Of a DNA stretch of 6,171 nucleotides, positions 1 through 5,310 are shown in pieces; the first letter of the stretch is position 1, and each line of letters begins with the position of its first letter. Origin of the DNA: Streptosporangiaceae bacterium (GTDB lineage Bacteria > Actinomycetota > Actinomycetes > Streptosporangiales > Streptosporangiaceae); NCBI GenBank assembly GCA_030042885.1, contig JASHYW010000454.1, positions 1 through 6,171 on the forward strand. The letters are read 5' to 3'. The position numbers were made by a program, and so were the translations under genes. The notes under the pieces were generated by a model. It did not search any database and was not told where the DNA came from. It worked only from the letters and a program-made list of their open reading frames with translations.

Positions 1-2452
1 GGGCCTGTTCCATCTCGGCGAGCAGTGAACCGGGCAGCGGCTGCTCGCACCAGACCACCTTGCCGGCCGGGGTGCGGCGCGCACCCCAGCGCTTGGCCAG
101 CTGGCGGACCACCTGGAGGCCACGGCCGTTCTCGTCGTCGCCGTTGGCCTGGCGGAGCCGCGGCAAGGCCGCGGAACTGTCGAGCACTTCGCAGACCAGC
201 GCCCGCTCGTTGATCAGCCGCAGCGTGACGGGTCCGCGCGAGTACTTGACGGCGTTGGTCACCAGCTCGGAGACCAGCAGCTCGGTGGTGGGGATCAGGT
301 CTTCCAGCCCCCAGCGCTTCATCGGCGCGGCGAGCACCGAACGCGCCTCCCGCACCGAGGTCAGCTTGGGCGCGAACGTCCACGAGGCATAGCTGTCCTC
401 GGGCAGCCGCCGCAGCCGGGCGATGAGCACGGCGATGTCATCGCGCTGATGATCGGAGTACACCCCGTCCAGCGTGGCCTTGCACAGGTCCTCGAGCGGC
501 CGTGTCGGTGAGCCGGGGCCGAAGATGCCGCGCAGCCGGGTGAGCCCGTCGCTGATATCCCGGCCCTTGTTCTCCACCAGGCCGTCGGTGTACAGCACGA
601 ACAGGCTGCCGTCCTCCACCTTGAACTGGCGGCTTTCCACTTCGCCGTCGCCGATGCCGAGCGGCGGCGCCGGCGGGACGTCCAGCAGCTCGTTGCTGCC
701 GTCCGGGTGCACGAGCAGCGGCGGCAGGTGGCCGGCCACGGCGACCTCGCATTCGCCGCTCACCGCGTCGAAGACGGCATATGCGCAGGTCGCGAAGTGC
801 GGTTCGCGCTCACCGAGGGTGTGCATGAGCTCGTCGAGCTGCTGCAGCGATTCGGCAGGCGGCAGCTCGAGCATGGCCAGGGTGTGAATGGCGGTGCGCA
901 GCCGGCCCATGGTGACGGCGGCGCGCACGCCGTGCCCGGCCACGTCGCCGACCACGAGCGCGACCCGGCCCCCGGGCAGCGCGATGGACTCGTACCAGTC
1001 GCCGCCGACCTCGATGAGCTTGCTGCCGGGCAGGTAGCGGTGCCTGACCTCGACCGAGGACGGCGCGGAAAGCCCGGTCGGCAGCATGCTTCGCTGCAGG
1101 GTCAGCGCGGTGGCGTGTTCCCGGCTGTAGCGGCGGGCGTTGTCGATGAACACGGCGGCGCGGGACGCGAAGTCCATGCCGACCTCGATGTCATACGCGT
1201 CGAACCGCCGGAACCCCTCCTGCCTGGTGCAGGCGAAGAACCCCAGCATGGTGCCGCGCGCGACCAGCGGCAGCATCAGCATGGAGGCGCCCGAGAGCAG
1301 TTTTCCCACCGGCCGGCGCCGCCAGGCCTTGGCAATGTTCCCTGCCTGGCTTCCGCTGATCGTCTCGACTACCGGCTTGCCGGTGTCCATGCAGGTGAAG
1401 TACGGCGTCTGCGCCGGATAGCGGAGGATCTCGCCGATGGGGAACGCTGCCTCCCAGGCCGGGTCCTTCCTGTCGTGGGAGAGTGCGATCCGCCTCAGCG
1501 GCAGCGACCCCTCGGGTCCGTGCGCGGGCAGCTCGTCGTTGCCCATCAGGCTCTCGAGCAGCAGCAGGTCGGCCGCGTTGCAGAAGTGCGGCACCAGCGC
1601 GTCCATCAGCTCACGCGCCAGGTGATCGACGTCGAGGGTGTCGCCGATCCTGGTGAAGGTCTCGTCCAGCATCCGCTTGCGCATGAGCGCGGGATCGACG
1701 AACCGCTCGGCCCGGGGCGCCGGAATGCGCAGCAGGGCCAGAGCGGCCAGGCTGGTGCCGGCCGCGCGCATCGGGTGCACGGTGACCACGGCCTCGGCCG
1801 GCTGGCCGTCGCGCGTTCCGATGGTCAGCATCGCGCTGCCCTCACGATCGGAACGGATCGCTTCGAGCAGACCGCTGACCGCGGTGACGCCATCTCCGGA
1901 CCGGGCGGCATGCGCGTTTGACTGAGGGCTGGCCGCCGTCAGGTCACTCAGCTGAGCGCCGAGCAGCTCGTCCGGCTCGCGCGCGAGGATCAGCGGCGCG
2001 TTGCGATCGTGCTGCACGATGCGCCCGTCATAGTCGATCCCGAGAATGAGGGTGCGCACGGACGAGGGGAGAGTCGGCAGCACGCTCTCGGCGGCGGTGC
2101 TGGCGGCGGAGGTCCCGTCGGCGACGGGGCCCCCTTGATCCCCCCGTACCCCTTGATCCCCCCGTACCCCTTGATCCCCCCGTACCCCTTGATCCCCCCG
2201 TACCCCTTGATCCCCCCGTACCCCTTGATCCCCCTGGTCTCCTTGACTCTCCTGGCCCCCCTGGCCTCCCTGGCCCCCCTGGTTGCCGTCGGCCTCCACC
2301 GATTCGGCGTCGGTCTTGGCTTCGCGGCCTCTTCTCGTGCCATTATCCGATGGTCCAGCAGCCCGCGGTGCCGGGGCACGGTTCGACGGGGCATCGCTCT
2401 CGGAAGCACTGGACCCGAGGGCGCTGCCCTTCGCCGACATGCCCGATGTCAT
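1..2452 (-). CDS. PAS-GAF-SpoIIE (PP2C-type) phosphatase with C-terminal HATPase domain and collagen-like N-terminal tract; 3' end beyond window
   Basis: About 817 residues are visible and the frame is still open at base 1. The start is ATG 2452, with GGGAG (2466-2462) 9 nt upstream; an in-frame TGA lies at 2494-2492. Residues 1-55 are a disordered Ser/Ala/Pro-rich leader containing tandem rare AGA codons (residues 40-41). Residues 56-109 are Gly-X-Y triplets. A PAS-like domain (about 125-240, with GIDYDGRIV) and a GAF domain (about 260-440) follow. The SpoIIE phosphatase has all its metal-binding acidic residues: D485 in GGDWYE, D503 in GDVAGHG, D623 in YTDGLVE and D671/D672 in QRDDIAV. The HATPase_c domain has E729 and N733 in SELVTNAVKYS, D758 in DSSAALP, and the NGRGLQVV box (775-782). 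In this family the phosphatase dephosphorylates anti-anti-sigma factors and the HATPase acts as an RsbW-like kinase. That role, controlled by an unknown ligand, is inferred here. The protein is probably cytosolic, as no membrane segment is seen. Family assignment is very secure; the biological signal is unknown. Confidence 0.95.
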   Translation of the reverse strand, partial: MTSGMSAKGSALGSSASESDAPSNRAPAPRAAGPSDNGTRRGREAKTDAESVEADGNQGGQGGQGGQESQGDQGDQGVRGDQGVRGDQGVRGDQGVRGDQGVRGDQGGPVADGTSAASTAAESVLPTLPSSVRTLILGIDYDGRIVQHDRNAPLILAREPDELLGAQLSDLTAASPQSNAHAARSGDGVTAVSGLLEAIRSDREGSAMLTIGTRDGQPAEAVVTVHPMRAAGTSLAALALLRIPAPRAERFVDPALMRKRMLDETFTRIGDTLDVDHLARELMDALVPHFCNAADLLLLESLMGNDELPAHGPEGSLPLRRIALSHDRKDPAWEAAFPIGEILRYPAQTPYFTCMDTGKPVVETISGSQAGNIAKAWRRRPVGKLLSGASMLMLPLVARGTMLGFFACTRQEGFRRFDAYDIEVGMDFASRAAVFIDNARRYSREHATALTLQRSMLPTGLSAPSSVEVRHRYLPGSKLIEVGGDWYESIALPGGRVALVVGDVAGHGVRAAVTMGRLRTAIHTLAMLELPPAESLQQLDELMHTLGEREPHFATCAYAVFDAVSGECEVAVAGHLPPLLVHPDGSNELLDVPPAPPLGIGDGEVESRQFKVEDGSLFVLYTDGLVENKGRDISDGLTRLRGIFGPGSPTRPLEDLCKATLDGVYSDHQRDDIAVLIARLRRLPEDSYASWTFAPKLTSVREARSVLAAPMKRWGLEDLIPTTELLVSELVTNAVKYSRGPVTLRLINERALVCEVLDSSAALPRLRQANGDDENGRGLQVVRQLAKRWGARRTPAGKVVWCEQPLPGSLLAEMEQA
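2126..2287 (-). other. Collagen-like Gly-X-Y tract in the phosphatase N-terminus
   Basis: In the phosphatase frame this stretch encodes residues 56-109 as 18 consecutive triplets: GNQ, GGQ three times, one ESQ interruption, GDQ twice, then GVR-GDQ five times, and finally GGP. Seventeen of the 18 triplets start with Gly. Charged GDQ and GVR triplets alternate, while Pro, which stabilises animal collagen, is nearly absent (only in GGP). Bacterial collagen-like proteins can form triple helices without hydroxyproline. Whether this short tract trimerises or is just a flexible linker is unknown. Assignment depends on the start being ATG 2452, which has a plausible ribosome binding site. Confidence 0.75.
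2131..2234 (-). repeat. Perfect 18-bp tandem repeat, about 5.8 copies
   Basis: The plus-strand unit is ccccttgatccccccgta. It repeats without a mismatch from 2131 to 2234, marked by GTAC at 2146, 2164, 2182, 2200 and 2218. Because 18 is a multiple of 3, gain or loss of a unit changes the host protein by six residues (GDQGVR) without a frameshift. The perfect identity suggests recent slippage expansion. Just upstream in the gene (2235-2287) the triplets are similar in pattern but diverged in sequence, consistent with an older part of the same array. The unit has no stop codon in any frame, which explains several long spurious frames here. Confidence 0.95.
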
Positions 2453-2461
2453 GTGCTGTGT

Positions 2462-2466
2462 CTCCC
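2462..2466 (-). promoter_or_regulatory. Ribosome binding site deciding the phosphatase start
   Basis: GGGAG on the minus strand ends 9 nt before ATG 2452. A second in-frame ATG at 2440 has no such motif. This supports translation through the collagen-like tract, since the repeat lies downstream of both ATGs. Confidence 0.6.
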
Positions 2467-2625
2467 GCTGGCATCGCTGGCTGCGCTCTTGTCAATTATG
2501 GGCCACGGACGGCACGTTCAGACAGGAGTTCCGATCACTCACCTTAATCCCGAAAAGTATTATTTATGCCCGATTGTCATAATTTCCGGAAGCGCATTGG
2601 GCGCTCAGCCGGGAACCTCAAGTAA

Positions 2626-2650
2626 CCCGGCCGGCACTGACGGCGCCGGG
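2626..2650 (-). terminator. Possible GC-rich hairpin after the UbiA-like gene
   Basis: Thirteen bases beyond the TAA of the membrane-protein gene, the minus strand can pair CCCGGC with GCCGGG, or CCGGC with GCCGG, around a GTCAGT-containing loop. No T-run follows, so this is not a textbook intrinsic terminator. In GC-rich Actinobacteria such hairpins sometimes serve, but chance pairing is likely in sequence this rich in G and C. Confidence 0.25.
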
Positions 2651-2662
2651 CCGACGAGGCTG

Positions 2663-3469
2663 TTACGTCAGCCGAGCCACGGCCAAGGCGGCGGCGAGCA
2701 GGATGATGGCCCATGAGGTGGCCCGCAGCGCCCCCTCGAGCGGCCCGATCAGGGCATCGGCCGATATGGGCACCGTGCGACCGTCGCCGAAGATGATACC
2801 GCCCTCGACCCGCAGCGCCCGGCGCCGGACGTTCCGGGCCGGGGTGCTCAGCCGCCGCTGCGCCGTGGACAGGGCGAACGCGCCCACCGAGGCCATCAGC
2901 GGGGCCAGGGCCAGCGTGCCGGCCTGTGCCACGTACCCGGTCAGCACCGGGAATGCCCCCCAGCCCGCGGCGAACCCGAAGTCGGTGTGCATCAGGCCGC
3001 CGAACAGCTCCGCGTTATAGCCGATCACCAGGATCGGGCCAGCCACCATGAACGGGATCAGGGTCCAGCCGACCTTCGATACGCCGGCCACCCCCAGCGC
3101 CAGTGCGCCGGCCAGCCCCGCGACCGCCACCGCGATCAGCACGGAGGAGGGAATCCGGGTGCGCAGCGGCCGGCCGCGAAGCTCGTCGAGCGCGTGCGCG
3201 GCCAGCCCGACCGCGAGAAAGAACGCCAGCACGGTCGCGATCAGGCGGCTGGCCTGCACCTGCGGCGCGAGCGCGGCGCCGATGACCGCATAGGACAGAT
3301 GCCACGCCGTGTACGGCGGGTGCAGCAGCGTCCACCAGTCCCGCCATCCGCCCGGCCGGGCAGCGTAGTAAGCCGGTAGGGCGGATGGCCCGTCGCCGGT
3401 GCCCTCGGTGCCCGCCGGGGGGGACAACTCGCCAGAATCCCCCCGAGGCCCCCGCTCAGGAGTAGGCAC
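2663..3469 (-). CDS. Polytopic membrane protein, divergent UbiA prenyltransferase-like
   Basis: 268 residues from a GTG start at 3469, with GGGG 5 nt upstream, ending in TAA. Residues 1-45 are hydrophilic. Hydrophobic segments follow at about 55-70, 76-92, 108-130, 136-151, 168-200 (two) and 250-265. The layout resembles UbiA-superfamily prenyltransferases: HALDELRGRPL (92-102) sits where the NDxxDxxxD motif is expected after a helix, and GFAAGWGAFPVLTGYVAQAG (164-183) resembles the mid-protein segment ending in GYYVQTG. However, the diphosphate-binding Asp clusters are not intact, and STAQRRLSTPARNVRRR (201-217) replaces the second Asp-rich loop. The start overlaps the upstream methyltransferase gene by 14 nt, implying a shared transcript and coupled translation. 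It is either an active divergent prenyltransferase or a catalytically altered relative; family assignment is by resemblance only. Confidence 0.55.
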   Translation of the reverse strand: MPTPERGPRGDSGELSPPAGTEGTGDGPSALPAYYAARPGGWRDWWTLLHPPYTAWHLSYAVIGAALAPQVQASRLIATVLAFFLAVGLAAHALDELRGRPLRTRIPSSVLIAVAVAGLAGALALGVAGVSKVGWTLIPFMVAGPILVIGYNAELFGGLMHTDFGFAAGWGAFPVLTGYVAQAGTLALAPLMASVGAFALSTAQRRLSTPARNVRRRALRVEGGIIFGDGRTVPISADALIGPLEGALRATSWAIILLAAALAVARLT

Positions 3470-4280
3470 GCGTGCCCCACATGACCAGGCCGCCGCCGAG
3501 GCTCATGACCCGGGCGCCCACGTCGGTGAACCCCGCCTTCTGCCACGCTTGGACCGTCCAGGAAACCGGGTACCTGCGGTAGTGAGCGGAGATGTTCGGG
3601 CCGAGGAAACGCCCGACCCGGAACCACTCCCGGCCGCCCAGCAGGAACCCGCCGGCCGGCAGCGCCAGCCTGGTGTACGCCCACCAGGCCGGATGCCACC
3701 ACGCGCCCTCCGGCACGCAGAACTCCAGGCTGGCCATGGTGCCGCCGGGCCGCAGAACGCGGGCCAGCTCGGCCAGCGTGGCCTGCGGATCCCGGACGTA
3801 CCTGAGCAGGTAGGTGAACGTCAGCGCGTCGAAGTAGCCGCCAGGGAACGGCAGCTGCTCGGCCCGCCCCACCACCAGCCCCACCTGGCCGGCTCTCCCG
3901 GCCGCCGCCACCCGGCGATGCCCCTGCCGCAGCATCTCCTCGGTCAGGTCCACGCCGACCACCCTGACCCCCCGCTGCCTCCGGTCCGCCGCGCTCCCCG
4001 GCGACCCGCCCGCCGCCCCGCGCGTCCCGTCGGCCACCTCGCGGTGGCCCTCGTCAGCCGCGTTCCCCGCGCTCCCGCCGCGGGCCGCGAGCTGCAGCGC
4101 CACCCCCGCGGTCCCGGAAGCGACGTCAAGGATCACGCCGTCCGCCGGGAGCACGCGGTCGACCATGGCCGACCGCCACCGCCCGTTCTGGCCGAACGAG
4201 AGAATCTCGGCCAGCAGGTCGTACCTGGCAGGCAGCGGGGCGAACAGGTCACGCGCGAAGCGGTTCGGATCGGCGTGCAT
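3456..4280 (-). CDS. UbiE/COQ5-family class I SAM-dependent methyltransferase
   Basis: 274 residues. ATG 4280 is chosen because GGAGAGG lies 5 nt upstream and the encoded MHADPNRFARDLFAP begins the family's N-terminal helix. The frame stays open to 4427, but the extra residues are not family-like. Visible motifs are RYDLLAEILSFGQNGRWR (19-36), SAM motif I LDVASGTAG (51-59), the acidic end of beta-2 VVGVDLTEEML (107-117), and the UbiE-like stretch FDALTFTYLLRYVRDP followed by RVLRPGG and LEFCVPEG. This family C-methylates quinone precursors such as demethylmenaquinone; the substrate here cannot be read from the sequence. An Ala/Gly-rich insert of roughly 36 residues (68-103) sits between motif I and beta-2, where relatives have a short loop. 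The C-terminus overlaps the UbiA-like gene, making a probable two-gene operon acting on a prenylated or aromatic lipid. Confidence 0.88.
   Translation of the reverse strand: MHADPNRFARDLFAPLPARYDLLAEILSFGQNGRWRSAMVDRVLPADGVILDVASGTAGVALQLAARGGSAGNAADEGHREVADGTRGAAGGSPGSAADRRQRGVRVVGVDLTEEMLRQGHRRVAAAGRAGQVGLVVGRAEQLPFPGGYFDALTFTYLLRYVRDPQATLAELARVLRPGGTMASLEFCVPEGAWWHPAWWAYTRLALPAGGFLLGGREWFRVGRFLGPNISAHYRRYPVSWTVQAWQKAGFTDVGARVMSLGGGLVMWGTRAYS
3972..4079 (-). other. Low-complexity insert inside the methyltransferase Rossmann fold
   Basis: Residues about 68-103 are rich in Gly, Ala, Ser, Asp and Arg (for example GNAADEGHREVADGTRGAA). They separate helix A from beta-2 (VRVVGVD), which are normally joined by a few residues. 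The insert keeps the frame, and both flanking motifs are intact, so the enzyme could still fold with a disordered loop near the cofactor site. Confidence 0.7.
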
Positions 4281-4520
4281 GGGGACCTCTCCGGCGTGAC
4301 ACGGCAAGGGGAGCCGAGACGGCGCCTGAGCCTCACGGTACCCGCCGCGACACGCGCGGGGCAGGCGGTAAAGCGCAAGCCCCCGAAACGCCCCGGATGC
4401 ATAACCTTGTGTCCAGTGTCGCTCCACGGGAGGTAGTGAATGCTACACCGCATACCGATTTCGGTATGCGATGCCACAACCACTACATAGCGGCCGGGCC
4501 GACGGGCGGGCAGCCTGATC
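4281..4520. promoter_or_regulatory. Intergenic region upstream of the methyltransferase gene
   Basis: This 240-bp gap lies between the HIT gene stop and the methyltransferase start. It is expected to hold the promoter of the methyltransferase/UbiA-like pair. On the minus strand TAGCAT (4445-4440) fits a TAnnnT -10, but no convincing -35 lies 16-18 bp upstream, so no promoter is assigned. The main structure is the dyad at 4433-4486. The remainder (about 4281-4430) shows only the GGAGAGG ribosome binding site next to the start codon. Confidence 0.4.
4433..4486. promoter_or_regulatory. Concentric inverted repeats, probable operator
   Basis: The core is a perfect 10-bp inverted repeat: CGCATACCGA at 4449-4458 and its complement at 4461-4470, with a 2-bp spacer (tt). 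An outer 6-bp inverted repeat, GTAGTG at 4433-4438 and CACTAC at 4481-4486, shares exactly the same centre (4459.5). In between, AC/GT (4446-4447 with 4472-4473) and TG/CA (4441-4442 with 4477-4478) also pair. In total 20 of 26 opposed positions from the spacer outward are complementary. The near-zero spacer favours a dimeric repressor site over an RNA hairpin, and no T-run follows on either strand. It lies 152 nt before the methyltransferase start and 34 nt after the HIT stop. The regulator is not identified. Confidence 0.6.
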
Positions 4521-4952
4521 CTAGCGGCGCCAGTCCGGCGGGAGAGCGGCCCTGATCCTGTCCGCGTAGGCCTCGGCCGGGGCCGCCGCGTCGTAAGGGT
4601 GCCGTGGGCCGAGCCAGAACCGCAGGCCGTCTTTGAAGTTCCTCGGGATGACGTGCAGGTGCAGGTGCGGCACCGACTGGCTGACCACGTTGTTGATGAG
4701 GATCATCGAGCCGTCGGCGCCGAGGCCATCCTCGACCGCGCGCTCCAGCCGCTGAGCCGTTCCGAAGAACTCCGGTACCTGATCGGCGGGCAGGTCACTG
4801 AGCAGGCGCACATGCAGCTTCGGCACGAGCAGGGTATGGCCGCGGAACACGGGCCGGTGATCGAGGAACGCCATCAGCCGTTCCGTCTCCAGGATGATCA
4901 CGGCCTTCTCATCGCCGCGGATGACGGCGCAGAACCCACACGTAGCTGGCAT
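4521..4952 (-). CDS. HIT-family nucleotide hydrolase/transferase
   Basis: 143 residues, a usual length for a single-domain HIT protein. The hallmark HxHxH motif is intact in VPHLHLHVIPR (H96, H98, H100), with H98 the expected nucleophile. Preceding it is ILINNVVSQS (84-93), the strand and loop that contact the nucleotide. Near the start, CGFC (5-8) followed by ETERLMAFLDHRPVFRGHTLLVPKLH matches the family's N-terminal half. HIT proteins cleave nucleotide phosphoramidates or dinucleoside polyphosphates in the cytosol; the exact substrate is not evident. The start ATG 4952 has only a weak upstream signal (AGG, 10 nt away). The region just upstream is a truncated transporter on the opposite strand, so this gene may have gained a new upstream context by rearrangement. 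Confidence 0.92.
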   Translation of the reverse strand: MPATCGFCAVIRGDEKAVIILETERLMAFLDHRPVFRGHTLLVPKLHVRLLSDLPADQVPEFFGTAQRLERAVEDGLGADGSMILINNVVSQSVPHLHLHVIPRNFKDGLRFWLGPRHPYDAAAPAEAYADRIRAALPPDWRR

Positions 4953-5031
4953 CAGCCGCGAGCCTATCCCCTGCCGGGAGAGCCACGCCTGCCCGCCCGG
5001 CCGGCCCGCGCCATATTCCGGTGCGACCGCC

Positions 5032-5301
5032 TATGCCGGCGCCTTTGTCTGGGGAGTGGCCGGCTCGGTGTTCGGTGCGGTCGCGCTCACCACACTCCAG
5101 CAGGTCGCTTCCGTTGACGCGCACGGCCGGGTAATGGGTGTCACCGCGACCAGTCAATCGTGGGTCGAGATCATCGCCCTTCCGCTGGGCGGGGTGACAC
5201 TGGCCGCCCTCGGTATCCGCGCCGACGCCGTCGTCCTGGCCGGGGTAGCCGTCGCAGCGGGACTGATCGGCCTGGGCAGGCCGGGACCGCAGCGCCAGTG
5301 A
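5032..5301 (+). pseudogene. C-terminal remnant of an MFS transporter
   Basis: The plus-strand frame encodes about 90 residues: YAGAFVWGVAGSVFGAVALT, then TLQQVASVDAHGRVMGVTAT, then a hydrophobic stretch ending ALGIRADAVVLAGVAVAAGLIGL and a TGA at 5299-5301. The pattern helix, QxxxxxxxxGRVMG loop, two further helices matches the last three membrane segments of drug/proton-type MFS exporters. The frame continues back to 4894, but that part is antisense to the HIT gene and not transporter-like. About three quarters of a normal MFS gene (usually near 400 residues) is missing, and no start codon with a ribosome binding site precedes the remnant. The stop is 9 bp from the stop of the convergent DUF2993 gene. 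I infer a 5' deletion or a recombination junction near 4960-5030. Confidence 0.7.
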
Positions 5302-5310
5302 ATGCTCCGC

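Larger units (their letters stand above)
2453..2662. promoter_or_regulatory. Intergenic region with AT-rich patch, probable phosphatase promoter
   Basis: This 210-bp gap separates the stop of the UbiA-like gene from the phosphatase start and contains no gene. The segment about 2541-2590 is markedly AT-rich in an otherwise GC-rich window. On the minus strand it offers TATGAC (2581-2576) and TACTTT (2559-2554) separated by 16 bp, a weak -35/-10 pair about 100 nt before the start codon. No clear GGGTAT-type stress-sigma -10 was found. An inverted repeat AGCGC/GCGCT (2591-2605) and TTCCGGAA (2584-2591) lie just upstream and could be operator-like. The exact promoter elements are uncertain. Confidence 0.35.

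Noticed and set aside
707..1921. Long plus-strand open frame of 404 codons
   Set aside because: It lies entirely antisense to the phosphatase, whose catalytic and ATP-binding motifs are intact. The translation is rich in Arg, Gly, His and Gln with no recognisable domain, as expected from a GC-rich shadow frame.
2131..2234. CRISPR-like array
   Set aside because: The 18-bp units abut directly with no spacers, the unit is too short, and the stretch is in-frame coding sequence.
1990..2409. Minus-strand frame with GYGGIK repeats
   Set aside because: A shifted reading of the same repeat. The phosphatase frame explains the region with an upstream ribosome binding site and continues into the PAS domain, while this frame ends inside it.
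2009..2716. Plus-strand frame with LIPPYP repeats
   Set aside because: It is the antisense reading of the 18-bp repeat, which has no stop in any frame, and it also runs across the intergenic region and into the end of the UbiA-like gene.
4281..4427. Extended N-terminus for the methyltransferase from 4427
   Set aside because: The added 49 residues do not resemble the family, and ATG 4280 has a near-ideal ribosome binding site (GGAGAGG, 5 nt).
3399..4436. Plus-strand frame of 345 codons
   Set aside because: Antisense to the methyltransferase, with no recognisable domain and Arg/Pro-rich low complexity.
4449..4470. Intrinsic terminator for the HIT gene
   Set aside because: The stem is strong but no T-run follows on the minus strand, and the 2-bp spacer is better suited to a protein-binding palindrome.
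4599..5117. Plus-strand frame of 172 codons over the HIT gene
   Set aside because: It is antisense to an intact HxHxH-bearing gene and has no domain of its own.
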